This document shows positions 34,701 through 45,240 of a DNA stretch of 64,000 bases, piece by piece; the first letter of the stretch is position 1, and every line of letters starts with the position of its first letter. The position numbers and the translations under genes were made by a program. The notes below the pieces were generated by a model, which made no database searches, had not been told where the DNA came from, and saw nothing but the letters and a program-made list of their open reading frames with translations. Source of the DNA: Podocnemis expansa (taxonomy: Eukaryota > Chordata > Testudines > Podocnemididae); contig ML681991.1 in NCBI GenBank assembly GCA_007922195.1, positions 48,822,456-48,886,455 on the forward strand. The letters run 5' to 3'.

Positions 34701-37445
34701 GGTCACTAACAAACTTAACTTATCTTTGGTAAGTATGTTGCTGGATTCTTCCTCAGGCCCCTCTGGCCTCCTCCTGATCCTTCCAGGAGCTCCGCTGCAT
34801 CCAAACAGGAACAGGCAAAGCTGCTGCTCCAATTCAAAAACCTGTGCTTTGTTCCTACTGGCTGTCCTGGGACTCACTGACCAGAGTGTTAACCCCTTCC
34901 TCCCCAAGGGTTACTACAAGTGGGGTGCAAGGAGGGGAAACAGGGGCAGTTTCCCATCTTTTGGGGAGTCGCTGCTTAAGGGGTGTGGGGAGGTAAACCA
35001 CGGTACTCGGGTACCATCGGCATAGGCAGGCATCATTATATTGTCAGGGCCTTGGCGCCCCAATCCAAGGTCTGCTCACGCAGTAGCGGAGAAAAAGGGG
35101 AGAAACAAAAGAGAGGTTGGGAATGGTTCCCATCGAATCTCCCTTCTGCTAGAGGGGAGAGGGGGTGTTGTGGCTGTCTGTGGCGTTGACGCCCTAATGC
35201 CTCTGTGCCCGAGAATCAAAGTGGGGTGGCGGTGAACAGAGGGCCCTTCCCTGTGAGAGGGAGGGGAAAGCCCCAACCCTTGCAGCGGATAAAACGAGGA
35301 GGAAAAAAATGCCCTGCAGTCCCTTTGAGACAAGATGGGGAATTCGAGGGGAACTAAGTCGGGGGGGTGGATCCGAGAGGGAGGAGGCCAAAGTACTTGG
35401 CCTCTCCCTGAGGATCCCAGGCTGTGCCCACCACCAAGAGGGTTTCAGGGGGAAACAAGACATCCCCCTCGAAGGGCAGGTCGAGGACTGCCTGCCTCCC
35501 TGAGCCATGCCACCCTGCGGATGGTAACCGCTGAGGCCATGGTACGAGCAGCAGTATCCACCGCATCGCGTGCCGAAAGGGGGAGGTCTTGTGAGATTAT
35601 GTTGCCTTCTTCCAGGAAGGCATCATACTCCTCCCTAGCCTCAGGTGGGAGCAGGCTTCTAAATTTTCCGAGTGACTCCCAGACATCCAGCAAATATCTG
35701 CTGGTTATAGCCTGGCTGTTTGCCACTTGTAGTTGGAAGGCCAATGAGGAGTAAACCTTATGGCCTAGCAGATCCAGTTCCCTGGTTTCCCTGGAGGGTG
35801 GGAGGGGGTCTCTGGGGGGCTCCCTGGGCCCCACTGCCATCTGGACTACGTCCCTCGGGGGAACTGGGTGGCCAACAAGGGAGGGGTAGCCTGACTCAGA
35901 TACTCAAAACTTCAAGCTCACCATATCCAAAACCGGGGGGACAGAACTTGGGCTCTGCCACCGAGAGCATGCGAGGTACCATATGCTCGGGTGGGGCCGG
36001 ACTGCTAAGGCTGCCGTTGAGGCGAAGGCTGGCCTGAAGAGGGTACTGGGAGGGAGACTCAAGAGCTCCACCTCCATGCCTAAATGGGCTGTAGCTCAGC
36101 GCAACAAATCAAAATGCGCCGATAGGTTCCCCATGTAAGACCCCGGTGCCCGGGAGAGAGCGGTACCACGAGCTTGCCGTGGTGGAAAGGGAGTTCCCTG
36201 GGGGGACCATTCTTGTGGCCTAAAGTGGAAGGGTGATGGGGCCGATGTGCGGTGCCGAGGCCGTTTGGAACCCCTGGAAAGTCCCTCCTCCAGGCTGGAA
36301 GCAGGGGAGGGGGACTGAGATTCTTTAGCCAGGAGCGGTGACAGCGGTGTAGTGCCAGACTCCACTGGAGTGGAAGATGGGGGGCTGTGCAGTGAGGGCG
36401 AGCATCCCAGGTGGACCCAGGCCTTCAAGATGAAGGCCGGTTTGCCCGTTCTGGTTGGAAGTGGGGCAGGGGGTGTCGGGAGAAGTACGAGGGCTTGTGC
36501 TGCCTCCACTGCTTCCGTGGTGGACGGGACAAAGAGTGACTCTATTTGAGTCGGAGGCAAGTTCTCGCCAGGGGAGGGAGGACTGCCTGGGCGGGGGGAC
36601 TCCAGCTCCTGTGGCACCGGGCTCTGTGGTGCCGAGGGTGGAATTGGCCGGTGCCGGGGTGAGCTCGGCACCGGTGAGGCCGGACTGTACTGTGCTGTCG
36701 GCATTGGAGATGATATGGCACAGTGCTGAGGTGAGCCCGGCACCAGCAGTGCTGGGCTGAGGGCGACCTCGAGCGGCTTCGAGGTGCTGAGGTGCTGGGT
36801 AGGCACTGCAGTACTGGAGTTGGCACCAAGGTGGTGCGGCAGCAGTGGCTACTGGTACGGTGCCGTGTAGGCTCCAGCGCCGAGCTGGGTCCCGGTGCCG
36901 GGCGTGAACCCGAAACCTTGGGTGAAGGGTGCTGGGCCTCCTCTGAGGCTAGGGCGCAGCATCGCAGTTCCCTCTCCTTGATAGTTCTGGGTTTGAAGGA
37001 GAGACAGATGGAACAAGCCGAGACCATGTGGTCTTTCCCCAGGTACCTAAGGCACTTCCCATGGGGGTCGTCCCGGGGGAAGGTGTTGCCACACTCGGCG
37101 CAGGGTTTAAACGCCAGCATTGTCAACGCGATGTTCCAGTCCGGTAGTGGGAACTCTTGTAAAGGAGTTAAATTCACAAAGCGATGCTCCCAGCCAGACA
37201 CTGAGTTGAAGAAAAAGGGACAGGCTGTTTGCGGTTCGCAAGGAGTGGACATTCTAATTCCAACGCACAAGGCAGAAGAAATGAAACTGAGGAGGGGTCG
37301 GGAGGCGGCTGTATATATAGCCACGGGGTGGTGCGAGTGGTGGAGGCCCCCTCCCCTCTCCTGACAGGCTAGGATAAGATTTTTCCAACCAATCTGGTGC
37401 TCTGGCACGGAGACACCTATTACTGAGTGCATCCAAGCAGCGCTT
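31770..37445 (-). mobile_element. DIRS-like retroelement, decayed, inside ERV-C
   Basis: The 5' end lies near 37440 (minus strand: GCTTGGATGCACTCAGTAAT, then a TATATATA box near 37314), followed by the gag region. The far end near 31790-31880 holds terminal-repeat-like sequence (TCTCGAAGAAGGACAG, CTTCTTCGAGCTCTGCTCGG) also found at 22690-22770, but in the opposite relative orientation, as expected of inverted DIRS termini or of a later inversion. Between 31.9 and 35.4 kb no reverse transcriptase, RNase H or tyrosine recombinase motif is seen. Repeat-like pieces near 34.2-34.7 kb may be further insertions. Confidence 0.55.
35440..37120 (-). pseudogene. DIRS-like Gag pseudogene (minus copy)
   Basis: Starts at the ATG at 37120. 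Residues 1-55 hold a zinc-binding-like cluster: CAECG, DDPHGKC, DHMVSACSICLSFKPRT. A long Ser/Pro/His-rich segment with dispersed CCGGCACC-type codon repeats follows. After a frameshift (about 36.6 kb) comes GKPAFILKAWVH, and after another the block at 35480-35760 with REEYDAFLEEGN and DAVDTAARTMASAVT. It aligns block by block with 8103-9750. Two frameshifts make it non-functional. DIRS assignment rests on recalled family patterns. Confidence 0.65.
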
Positions 37446-37499
37446 GAAGAACTGTTTTTCTGGAAATCAACTCTCCCCCTCTCCAAGTGCCCCTGACAC

Positions 37500-38290
37500 T
37501 GGGGGATGGTCACAGTTACTAGAAGCAGGAATTTTGGAGGTTGTGAGAATGCCTCCAGCAACACAATGGAATGAAACACCAGAACCATGTATGTTTAATG
37601 CTGGAATGGAATCACAGCTTTGTGTTAAAATTAGGGACCATTTTGTTCCTTGTCTGGTAGATACAGGGGCAACACATTCAAATGATAACCTATGTTCCTG
37701 ATCAGATGTCTAGTTGTTCAGCGCTCATTAAAGGAATTGAAAATAAAGTTACAAAAGCCTTTTGTTCACAGCCTTTGCCTGTCGAAATTGGATCTGTTTC
37801 AAGTATGCATAAGTTTGTAGTTTTTCCTCAGGGCCCTATTAATCTTCCCAGATGGGATTTGTTGTGCAAATTGGGGGCTAGAATTTTATGCTCTCTGGCT
37901 GGTATTCATGTTGAGTTCCCTACTCGCAGCTTGCCCACATTAACTTCTGTAATGGCAAGCTTGCAGGAGGTTTCTCCTGCTACAATTCCTGTGGAACTAA
38001 AGCAGGTACCGCCCTCCGTATGGAGTTTTTTCCCCAATGATGCAGGCCTGCTTAAGTCTGCTTCTCCGGTTCACATTAAAACTAAAATGGGCCCACCACT
38101 GTTGGTACGGCAATATCCCTTGCCTCGGAAAGCTGAGGAATGTATTCAAAGTCTCATAGACAGCTATCTTAAAGAAGGAATTTTGGTGGAGTGTCAGTCC
38201 CCTTGCAATACTCTGATACTTCCTGTTAAAAAACCCAAGCCAGGACGAAAAGCCTATGTACCGGTTTGTACAGCAGTTGCAAGCTATTAA
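37500..38290 (+). pseudogene. ERV-C protease and N-terminal RT remnant
   Basis: The aspartic protease active site LVDTGATHS is encoded around 37652-37677 (DTGA at 37660-37671). A frameshift near 37690 leads to the rest of the protease and the RT N-terminus, with QYPLPRKAEE, a LKEGILVEC block and LPVKKPK near 38215-38245. The frame then stops at 38290. Confidence 0.75.
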
Positions 38291-38329
38291 TAAATATGTT
38301 ATTGCTCCGCACCTGGTTGTATCAGATCC

Positions 38330-38760
38330 AAGTCTTGTTTTAACTATAATTCCTATAATGGCTCACTGCTTTACTGTTGTGGATTTGTGTGCTGCTGTTT
38401 TTTAGTATTCCGATGCACCAGGACTATGATTTGCTGCTGGCTAGTAATACTTACAATGATTGCTTAACTGACTCCATTGTTTTGTTAACTGCTTTAGTAA
38501 TCAAAGGACACTGTGCATCCCCCTCCAAGCTCCAACTGTGTAAACAAAAGGTAACTGATTTGGGTTTTGTCATTAAGCCAGGTAAGCGTTTGCTGGCACC
38601 AGATAAGATTACAAGATTTACAAGATTATCCTCAACCTCAATCAAAGAAACAAATTTGCCCCTTTCTTGGGGCCGCTGGATTGTGCCATCCCTGGATTGC
38701 TGCATTTGGCGAACTTACCAAACCCTTGGTTCAAGCTACAAAGAATGATTAGCCTGATCC
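38330..38760 (+). pseudogene. ERV-C reverse transcriptase remnant with internal deletion
   Basis: A block like the RT palm start (VVDLC) is followed by FFSIPMH and then directly by a DLLLAS block that normally follows the YXDD box. The intervening segment of roughly 80 residues, including the LPQG region, is missing, and the catalytic YXDD box is degraded. After a frameshift near 38620 the FLGAAGLC and ELTKPLVQATK motifs of the RT C-terminus are found. Inactive. Confidence 0.65.
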
Positions 38761-38876
38761 GCCTGAATGGACTGGTGAGATGAAACATGCTTTTGTTGCT
38801 ATAAAATGTGCCTTGCTAATGGCTCCAGCTTTGGGGCTTCCTGACTATAATAAACCCTTTTCTTTGTTTGTGCATG

Positions 38877-39649
38877 TGTAACCCATGTGCCTAAATAGGT
38901 GCAATCTCTTTTAGGGACCCTTATGGCTGGGTTACGTTGCTGGGCAGATTTTGGAGCCCAGAAACCAGAAACTTCTGGTAAGAGGGTGAGGGAGCACACT
39001 GAGCATGCTCCACAAGTTTTATTGTTGAGCTGGAATTGCATGCCCAGGGAGAAGCCTGAGAAGAGAAGCCTGGAGAGGAGCAAACAGAGAGCTGCAGAGG
39101 ACATTGGCTAAGGGACTCAGTGAAAGGAGCTGAGCAGGAGTGGACTGCAGGATGTTTTCTCCCAGCTTTCGACTGCTTTGCAGGGGAGTTGTCTGCAGCA
39201 GAACTGAGAGCTGGATGGCCAGTGACCTGATTGCATGGTGCTGGCTGCACAGGAGGAAGAAAGGACTGCATGGCATCTGCCTGAAGATTCCTGCAGCTAG
39301 AGAGGATGAGGATTGCTTTCGTTCTGCATTCAAGCCCCAAGGACTTAAAAGACTGGAACTGAGATAAGGGTGACTCCACCTGAACTTTGGGACTCTTGGG
39401 TTTCTTACTGTTTTGTTTAAAAGTATTATGGTTCCTTAGGATAAGGTGTGTTTAGTTAGTTAATAAAGTTCATTGTTACGTTTTTGCTGAGTGGTAGTTT
39501 AATGAGGGATGGGAACTCTGAGCAGTCTTCGCTGTGAGTCCTTTTGACAACTGGATCCTGGCTCTCCAGTTGCTTTCATCAGGGGTTTTCTCTGTGAGGC
39601 ACTGGAGAGGGGCAATTGAATCAATCTGAGCCCACCCTAGCAGGTTACA
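38877..39649 (+). mobile_element. Solo LTR inserted in ERV-C pol
   Basis: 773 bp with inverted ends TGTAACC and GGTTACA. It is flanked by a 4-bp target duplication CATG (38873-38876 and 39650-39653). Excising it and one CATG copy rejoins the pol reading. AATAAAGTTCATT near 39461 is a probable polyadenylation signal. No internal retroviral genes. Confidence 0.8.
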
Positions 39650-40400
39650 CATGAGCGCAAAGAGGTCACAACAACTATTAGGGGACCGTCCCCGACCTGT
39701 GGCTTATTACTCGGCCCACTTAAACTCAGTTGTCCAGGGGTCTGTTGCTTGTATTCGTTCCATTGCTGTGACAGCCTTGCTGGTGAAACGTTCTCAGACT
39801 CTTGTTTTGGGACACCCTCTGACTGTTTATGTTCCCCATGAAGTGCAGTTACATTTAAAGCAACATGCAACGCAAGCACTCTCCCCCCAGCACGTTCAGA
39901 AATATGAACTTGCCCTATTTGCCACAGATAACGTCACCTTGAAAAGGTGTAATACCTTTAACCTGGGCACCCTGTTACCCCTCACCATGAAAGTAATGTT
40001 CCTCTTTCAAATCTGGACTTGGTTCTTTTCACTGACGGCTTCTCCTATTATTACCAAGGATCTCAAATTTCTGGCTATGCTGTTACTACCCGCACCTCCG
40101 TTATTGAGGCTAGCCCTTTACCACCTTCCTTCAGTGCACAGGCTGCGGAATTAGTGGCTTTAACTGCAGCATGTATTCTTGCTAGTCATGTTACAATCTA
40201 CACGGATTCAAGGTATGCTTTTGGGGTGTGTCATGCTACTGGGCAATTGTGGAAGCAGCGGGGCTTCCTAACTTCCTCTGGGGCGCACATTGCTAATAGT
40301 CAACAGGTTCTGCAATTATTGAATGCTATCCTGTTGCCAAAACAAATAGCTGTGGCTCTGCACATCTTGGCTCCACTACTGATATTTCCCAGGGTAATGC
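39650..40400 (+). pseudogene. ERV-C RNase H remnant
   Basis: The first catalytic Asp lies in LFTDGF (about 40024-40041), a Glu in AAELVAL (about 40142-40162) and another Asp in IYTDSRYAFG (about 40196-40225). The order and spacing fit the RNase H domain C-terminal to class I retroviral RT. The region starts directly after the solo LTR; frameshifts are present on both sides. Confidence 0.75.
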
Positions 40401-40401
40401 T

Positions 40402-41450
40402 TTGGCTGACACTGCAGCAAAAACGGCCGCTCTCCAACCTTTACCAGTGGAAACCCAGGCTCCTGTTCTACCTCCCTTTTCCAAAGAGGATTGGCCTACA
40501 CTGTATCCCTTGGTATCTGCAGAGAAAATTTCGTCCTGGATTCGGTTCGAGACAGAGAAGGATGAACGGGGCATTTGGCATATAGTGGACAAACCTGTTT
40601 TACCCCACAGATTTCTTTTGCCGCTGGCTAAGTACTTCTGTTCCCTGGGCCACTTTGAAGTTGACGGTACGGCTCAGCAGATTCTCCAGTGCTGGGCAGG
40701 CAAGTGGTTTATCCTGCTGTTAAGCGCGCTCTCAGCACTTGTGTTACCTGTTCTGCTTTTGCTGATTTTGCATCCTCAAATAAATCAAAAGGGGGGAGAC
40801 CATGGGTGTTTTTTCCCTTTCAACAGCTCCAAATTGATTTTGCCAATATGCCACCAGCAAAGGGCTATTGCCGCGTTCTGGTGGTAGTCAACCAGCTGTC
40901 AGGATGGGTCAAAGCTATACCAACTTGCAAGGCTGATTCTGGAGCTGTGATTAAGATGCTGCTAAAAGAAATCATTCCTAGGTTTGGAATACGCGAGGTT
41001 ATTGATTCGGATCAGGGGACGCATTTTACCACTAGAATTCTGAAGCGCTTATATCAGACATTGGGGATTCATCAACAGCTGCATACTCCTTATCATCCCC
41101 AATCTTCGGGGCAGGTTGAGCAAATGAATAAAATGCTAAAATCTACAGTTGCAAAACTTTATTTAGAAACCCATCTCAAATGGCCAGATGCACTGCCCTT
41201 AGCTTTATTGCATATTCGTAGGAAACCTCGCAGTGGCCTGGGACTGTTTCCATTTGAAATATTGTTTGGCCGACCAGGGTTTATTCCAGGGAATTGCATC
41301 CCAGCCCATACCAGCCTCTTGGAAGGGGATGAAGCAGTGACCCAATTTGTATTAGGGCTTCAGAGTAGTCTAAAGAAAAATACCAAACAGGCGCAGTTGT
41401 TTCAGGCAGCTCTGCTAGGACTGTCTGTACATTTTTTATCAGCCCAGTAA
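40402..41450 (+). pseudogene. ERV-C integrase remnant
   Basis: The first frame contains ISSWIRFETEKDERG and a degraded zinc-binding region. A shift near 40790 leads to an almost complete catalytic core: first Asp in LQIDFAN, second in IDSDQGTHF, Glu in SSGQVEQMN, with the D-x35-E spacing retained, then FPFEILFGRP. The zinc-binding half lies in a different frame from the core, so no full protein is encoded. Confidence 0.8.
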
Positions 41451-41851
41451 TTATGTTTGGGTAAAGAAAAACATACTAGAAAAAATCTCTTAGATCCAAA
41501 ATGGGTAGGACCTTATTTGGTTTTGTTATGCTCTTATTCTGCTCTTAAAATTGCAGGACGAGATACCTGGATACATCACATGCAGGTTAGGCCTGCGCCT
41601 GCCCCATAAGATGGTGCTTCATGACAATCTGGGTCACTGGGAACACCAAGTACTCACCAAGTTCTGCAATAAACCTGGTTTCCTGATTTGTGATTTTCCT
41701 CTTCTCCCTGCAGCCAGCGCCGTCATTGACCTGCATCTGTTTTTGTGGAACGTGCATTTCTGGCTTGCATAAGCTTGAACTGTAGCATCAAGACAGTTTG
41801 CTTTGTTTTACTAACCAATAGCCTTGTATGTTAAAGTGATGATTATCCAAA

Positions 41852-42406
41852 ATGTGTACAATCCCCTTATGCATTATACTATTGCTCCCATTCTGTGCGT
41901 ACTTTGCACAGGCTTGGTCTGATAATTCTGCTGTGCAGGCTGTGAAAGCCGTTGTACCACATTTACATGAACCAAACTGCTGGCTTTGTCTTCACAGCCC
42001 ACGGACACCTTCAGGCCCTTTAGCAAGTTTGGCTGTTTTTAACATGTCTGCCTGGGGCATTAATAACTTAACTCATTTGGTATGAGACCCTTGGAATCAC
42101 ACAGCCTTTTTCGCTCAACCTCAACCCAGATGGTTAGTTGGGCTACCACCTTTTTGCGTCATTAAACCAAACCCCAATACCTTTGGACCCAGGATCAACC
42201 TTCATCCCTCCTAGGTGACACTTAAAATTGGCTTACTTCCTGGACACCCAATATGGGGGGATGGGTTAAAAGGTTACTGGGTCTTCTTGTATATGTTCTA
42301 ATTATTTTCGTTATTGTGTTTGTGGTGTTTCAGTATTCTGTAACTCTTTGTACGTGCGTGTTAAAAGCAATTAAAGGTGACAAATATGGGTCCGCACCCA
42401 TTTAAT
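41852..42406 (+). pseudogene. ERV-C env remnant
   Basis: The frame opens with a hydrophobic signal-like stretch and holds a CWLC motif (about 41981-41992), the CXXC type of gammaretroviral surface subunits. It stops at 42085. Near 42250-42400 only a hydrophobic membrane-anchor segment and a short tail remain. Most of the surface subunit and the transmembrane ectodomain are deleted. Confidence 0.65.
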
Positions 42407-42440
42407 TAGGGGTCCTGATGGACAAATCAAAAGGCGGGAC

Positions 42441-42919
42441 TGTAGCAAAAGCAAACAAGTTAGCATAAGTTAGCCTGACTAGGCCGTTAGCATAAGTGAC
42501 TTAGGCTGTCAGGCTCACCCTGGCTCCGGAATGAACTCACCAGCAAAGATACGGACATTGGGCAAAAACAATGAAGGAACACGGAACTTGAACAAAGAGT
42601 ACATCCCTAGTTAGTACTTTACCTTATAAGGAAAAGGACTTTTTAATAAACCAATCCAAATCTAGTAAACAACTATGACTGTACAGTACTAATGTATTCC
42701 TACGAAGAATGTAAAAGATATATATGTGTGGCACTGCTGTAATCAGGGTCTTCCCTGTGACTTCGGTTCAGGGGTGCACCTTTGCAATTGCAAATAAACT
42801 AATAGATATAATTCCTGGTACTTTGTTTAATGTGCCTCAGCCTGCCACGAACCAGCTGTGTGGTTTAGACATAATTCGCAACAGTTTTGGGTTGCATGGT
42901 TTAGACATAATTCACTACA
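42441..42919 (+). repeat. ERV-C 3' LTR
   Basis: 479 bp, preceded by an AAAAGGCGGGAC purine tract and followed by the TATT target copy at 42920-42923. Full-length match to 29470-29946. Confidence 0.85.
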
Positions 42920-43099
42920 TATTTTATTTAATTATCATGTTGTTAATCACAATACTCTGTGTCATGCAGTATTTGCTAGTTTGTGACATTAATTGCTATG
43001 GACATGAATGCCATACAAAATTATAAATATTTTTATGGAGTGATAACTGATGGATATGGTACTGAGAAGTGGCTGCAAATGCCAACCTGGGCTGGAGCC

Positions 43100-43176
43100 C
43101 ACATATGCATGAAGGGGGCCCAGAGATTAGGAGGGTTTCAGGGCCCATCAAATTATACTTTAACCACTGCACATTT
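43100..43176 (-). repeat. Dispersed repeat, inverted copy of 5236-5340 type
   Basis: Contains AAATTATACTTTAACC and GAAGGGGGCCCAG, which match the 5236-5340 repeat in reverse complement. It abuts the CR1 fragment that follows. Confidence 0.45.
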
Positions 43177-43610
43177 GTAATATTGTGTCCAGTTTTGGGG
43201 CTCCCACTACAAAAAGGATGCAGACAAATTGAAGAGTCCAGTTGAGGACAACAAAATTGATTGGAGCTGGAGCACATGACTTATGAGGCGAGTTGAGAAA
43301 ACCAAGCATGTATAGTCTGTAGAAGAGAAGAGTGAAGGGAGATTTGATAGCAGCCTTAGACTACCTGAAAGGCAATTTGAGGGAGGATGGAGTTATGCTA
43401 TTACCAGTGGTGGCGAATGAGAGAACAAGGAGTAATGGTCTCAAGTTGCACTGGGGGTGGTATAAGTTAGCTATTAGGAAAAGCCTTTTTACTCAGAGGA
43501 CATGGAAGCACTGAAAGCAGTAAGATAGGAAGATGGTGAATTCTCCATCTTTCAAAGTTTTTAAAGCCTGGCTTGACAATGCCCTGACTGGGGCGGCTTA
43601 GTCGGGGACC
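43177..43610 (+). repeat. CR1 LINE 3' part
   Basis: Continuous similarity to the end of amniote CR1 ORF2: TTGTGTCCAGTTTTGGGGCT, GAGCACATGACTTATGAGG, GAGAACAAGGAGTAATGGTC, and TTTTTAAAGCCTGGCTTGAC. Degenerate. Confidence 0.8.
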
Positions 43611-43794
43611 AACTCCAGAATGGTAGTGCAAGACAGAACCTGAAAAGAGGATGACCCTGGGTTCTCCTACCCAGCCCCAGGGAAGAGACACTACAACATG
43701 CAGTCAACAGCTATCCCCCCACCATTTGCTGCATTCCCTGGCACTATCCCCTAACCTGCAACATGTCTTCATCCGCCTTCTCATTCCACTACAG

Positions 43795-44195
43795 CAGTAG
43801 TTCCAAACCTGTGCTGCAGGGACCTCCAGGGGTCCACAGACATGTTGCAGGGGATCTGCAGAGCCTCCCCCTCCTGGGGCTGGAATCCAGCTACAGCCCT
43901 GATGCTCCCTGTCAGAGCTGTCTTTCCCTTCCCGTGGCCGATCCTGGCATGGGGATGGGGCTGCAGCAGCTCCCTGGCAGGGGCACGGGCAGGGGGCCAT
44001 AGCTGCTGCAGCTCGGCTCCCCAGTGGTGCATGCCATGGTGGCAGTAGCGCTGCTCGCCAGCTGTCCCAATGGCATTGCCAGAGTGATGAGGGTCAGAGT
44101 CTGCCCGTGTGGCCAGACTGCACAAAAAGCCAGGCGGGCCGCAAAGACTTTTTTTTAAAAGGGGCCCCCAGTCTGAAAAAGGTTGGGAACCACTA
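43795..44195. mobile_element. Probable hAT-type element
   Basis: Left end CAGTAGTTCCAAACC and right end GGTTGGGAACCACTA form terminal inverted repeats. The 8-bp flanks (CACTACAG and CACTAACT) agree at only five positions, so the target duplication is doubtful. Non-coding and GC-rich. Confidence 0.5.
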
Positions 44196-44761
44196 CACTA
44201 ACTACAGTGTGGGTAATGAACAAGTTCCTCCCAGCTATCAGCTCCCTGGTTTATATTAGCCCCACCCACTTCTGCTCAGAGGAACTTTCCCCCCAACCCC
44301 AAATTGTCCCCATCCTGCTATCTAATTGGACTTCCAAGTCACTGTGCTACAAGTGAACATCTCTCCCCATCTCCTTGGCCCACACAGAGAAGAGCTGGCA
44401 TCAGGCTTCAGGAGAGGACTCATGGATGAGGCACCAAAGTGGAAAAAGATGCTGCACTCCAGCCTAGCAGTTGGAGGCTTAGAGGCCCAACTCAGTGGAA
44501 GTCAGGTGCCTAACTCCTTTTGGAGCTTGGGCTCAGCCCCTCCTCTTCCCCCTACTGTTCACATAGGTGTCTTCTGGATTCAGTGCCTCCCTTGTTGGGC
44601 ATCCAGCTCTGTTCAGGGCTTGTACATACAGCCCAGGAAACTCCTGGGAGCCAGCGAGTCGCTTGGGCAGATCCTCTGGTGGAGGCTGGCCCAAAAACTT
44701 CCTGGCTTCAGACTGGCTGCAAGGGTCCCCAATAATAATGTCAGTGGATTGCCCGCAAACC

Positions 44762-45240
44762 AATGTTCCCTCTAAGCTGCATGGCCACCCACCACTGCCT
44801 GGCGCAGGGAACGCTGCCAGCCACGCATGGACAGCAGCTGCAGTTCCTGCCCGGCTGGAAGACAAACTCTTCTGGCCAGCTGACAGCTGCTCTGAGCTGG
44901 GAGTTTTTAAAACTTCCAGTCAGAGTAAGCTCTTGCTGAGCATGCACAGTCTCTGCACATGCTTAGTGAGAGCTCTTCCAGGTGAAGGTGCGGCCAGGGG
45001 CCAGGCTGCACTGCTCCGGTGGCCAGGTAAGAGCGCGGGGGGCAACTAGGACAGGGCAGGGGCAGCCAATGGGGGTGGAGGGTTGAAGGAAGACGGGGTC
45101 GGGCCGGTAGGGTGACTTCGGCAGGTGGAACCAGGCCAAACAGGGGGCGACGGGGGGGCAGGATCGGGCCCACTCGGTGGGGGCTCATGCAGCAAGCAAT
45201 GTATGTTGCTTAGCTGCCTTCTGGCCTTAGAGGGAACATT
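44762..45240. mobile_element. Non-autonomous DNA element with AATGTTCCCTCTAAG ends
   Basis: Perfect 15-bp inverted ends: AATGTTCCCTCTAAG at 44762-44776 and CTTAGAGGGAACATT at 45226-45240. About 480 bp, GC-rich inside. The outer flanks are similar but not identical, so the exact ends are uncertain. Probably hAT-type. Confidence 0.6.

Larger units (their letters stand above)
29470..42919 (+). mobile_element. ERV-C: 13.4-kb class I provirus with nested insertions
   Basis: LTRs start TGTAGCAAAAGC and end CTACA. A 4-bp duplication TATT flanks the whole unit (29466-29469 and 42920-42923), so it entered as one provirus. Order: 5' LTR, primer site, gag start, GC-rich tandem repeat, minus-strand LTR-like and DIRS-like insertions, protease and RT, solo LTR, RNase H, integrase, env remnant, 3' LTR. 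The pol order and Env CXXC motif place it among gammaretrovirus-like ERVs. All genes are broken; about 25-30 LTR differences by eye imply substantial age. Confidence 0.85.

Noticed and set aside
43787..44203. 8-bp target duplication of the element at 43795
   Set aside because: The flanks agree at only five of eight positions, which is not enough to call.
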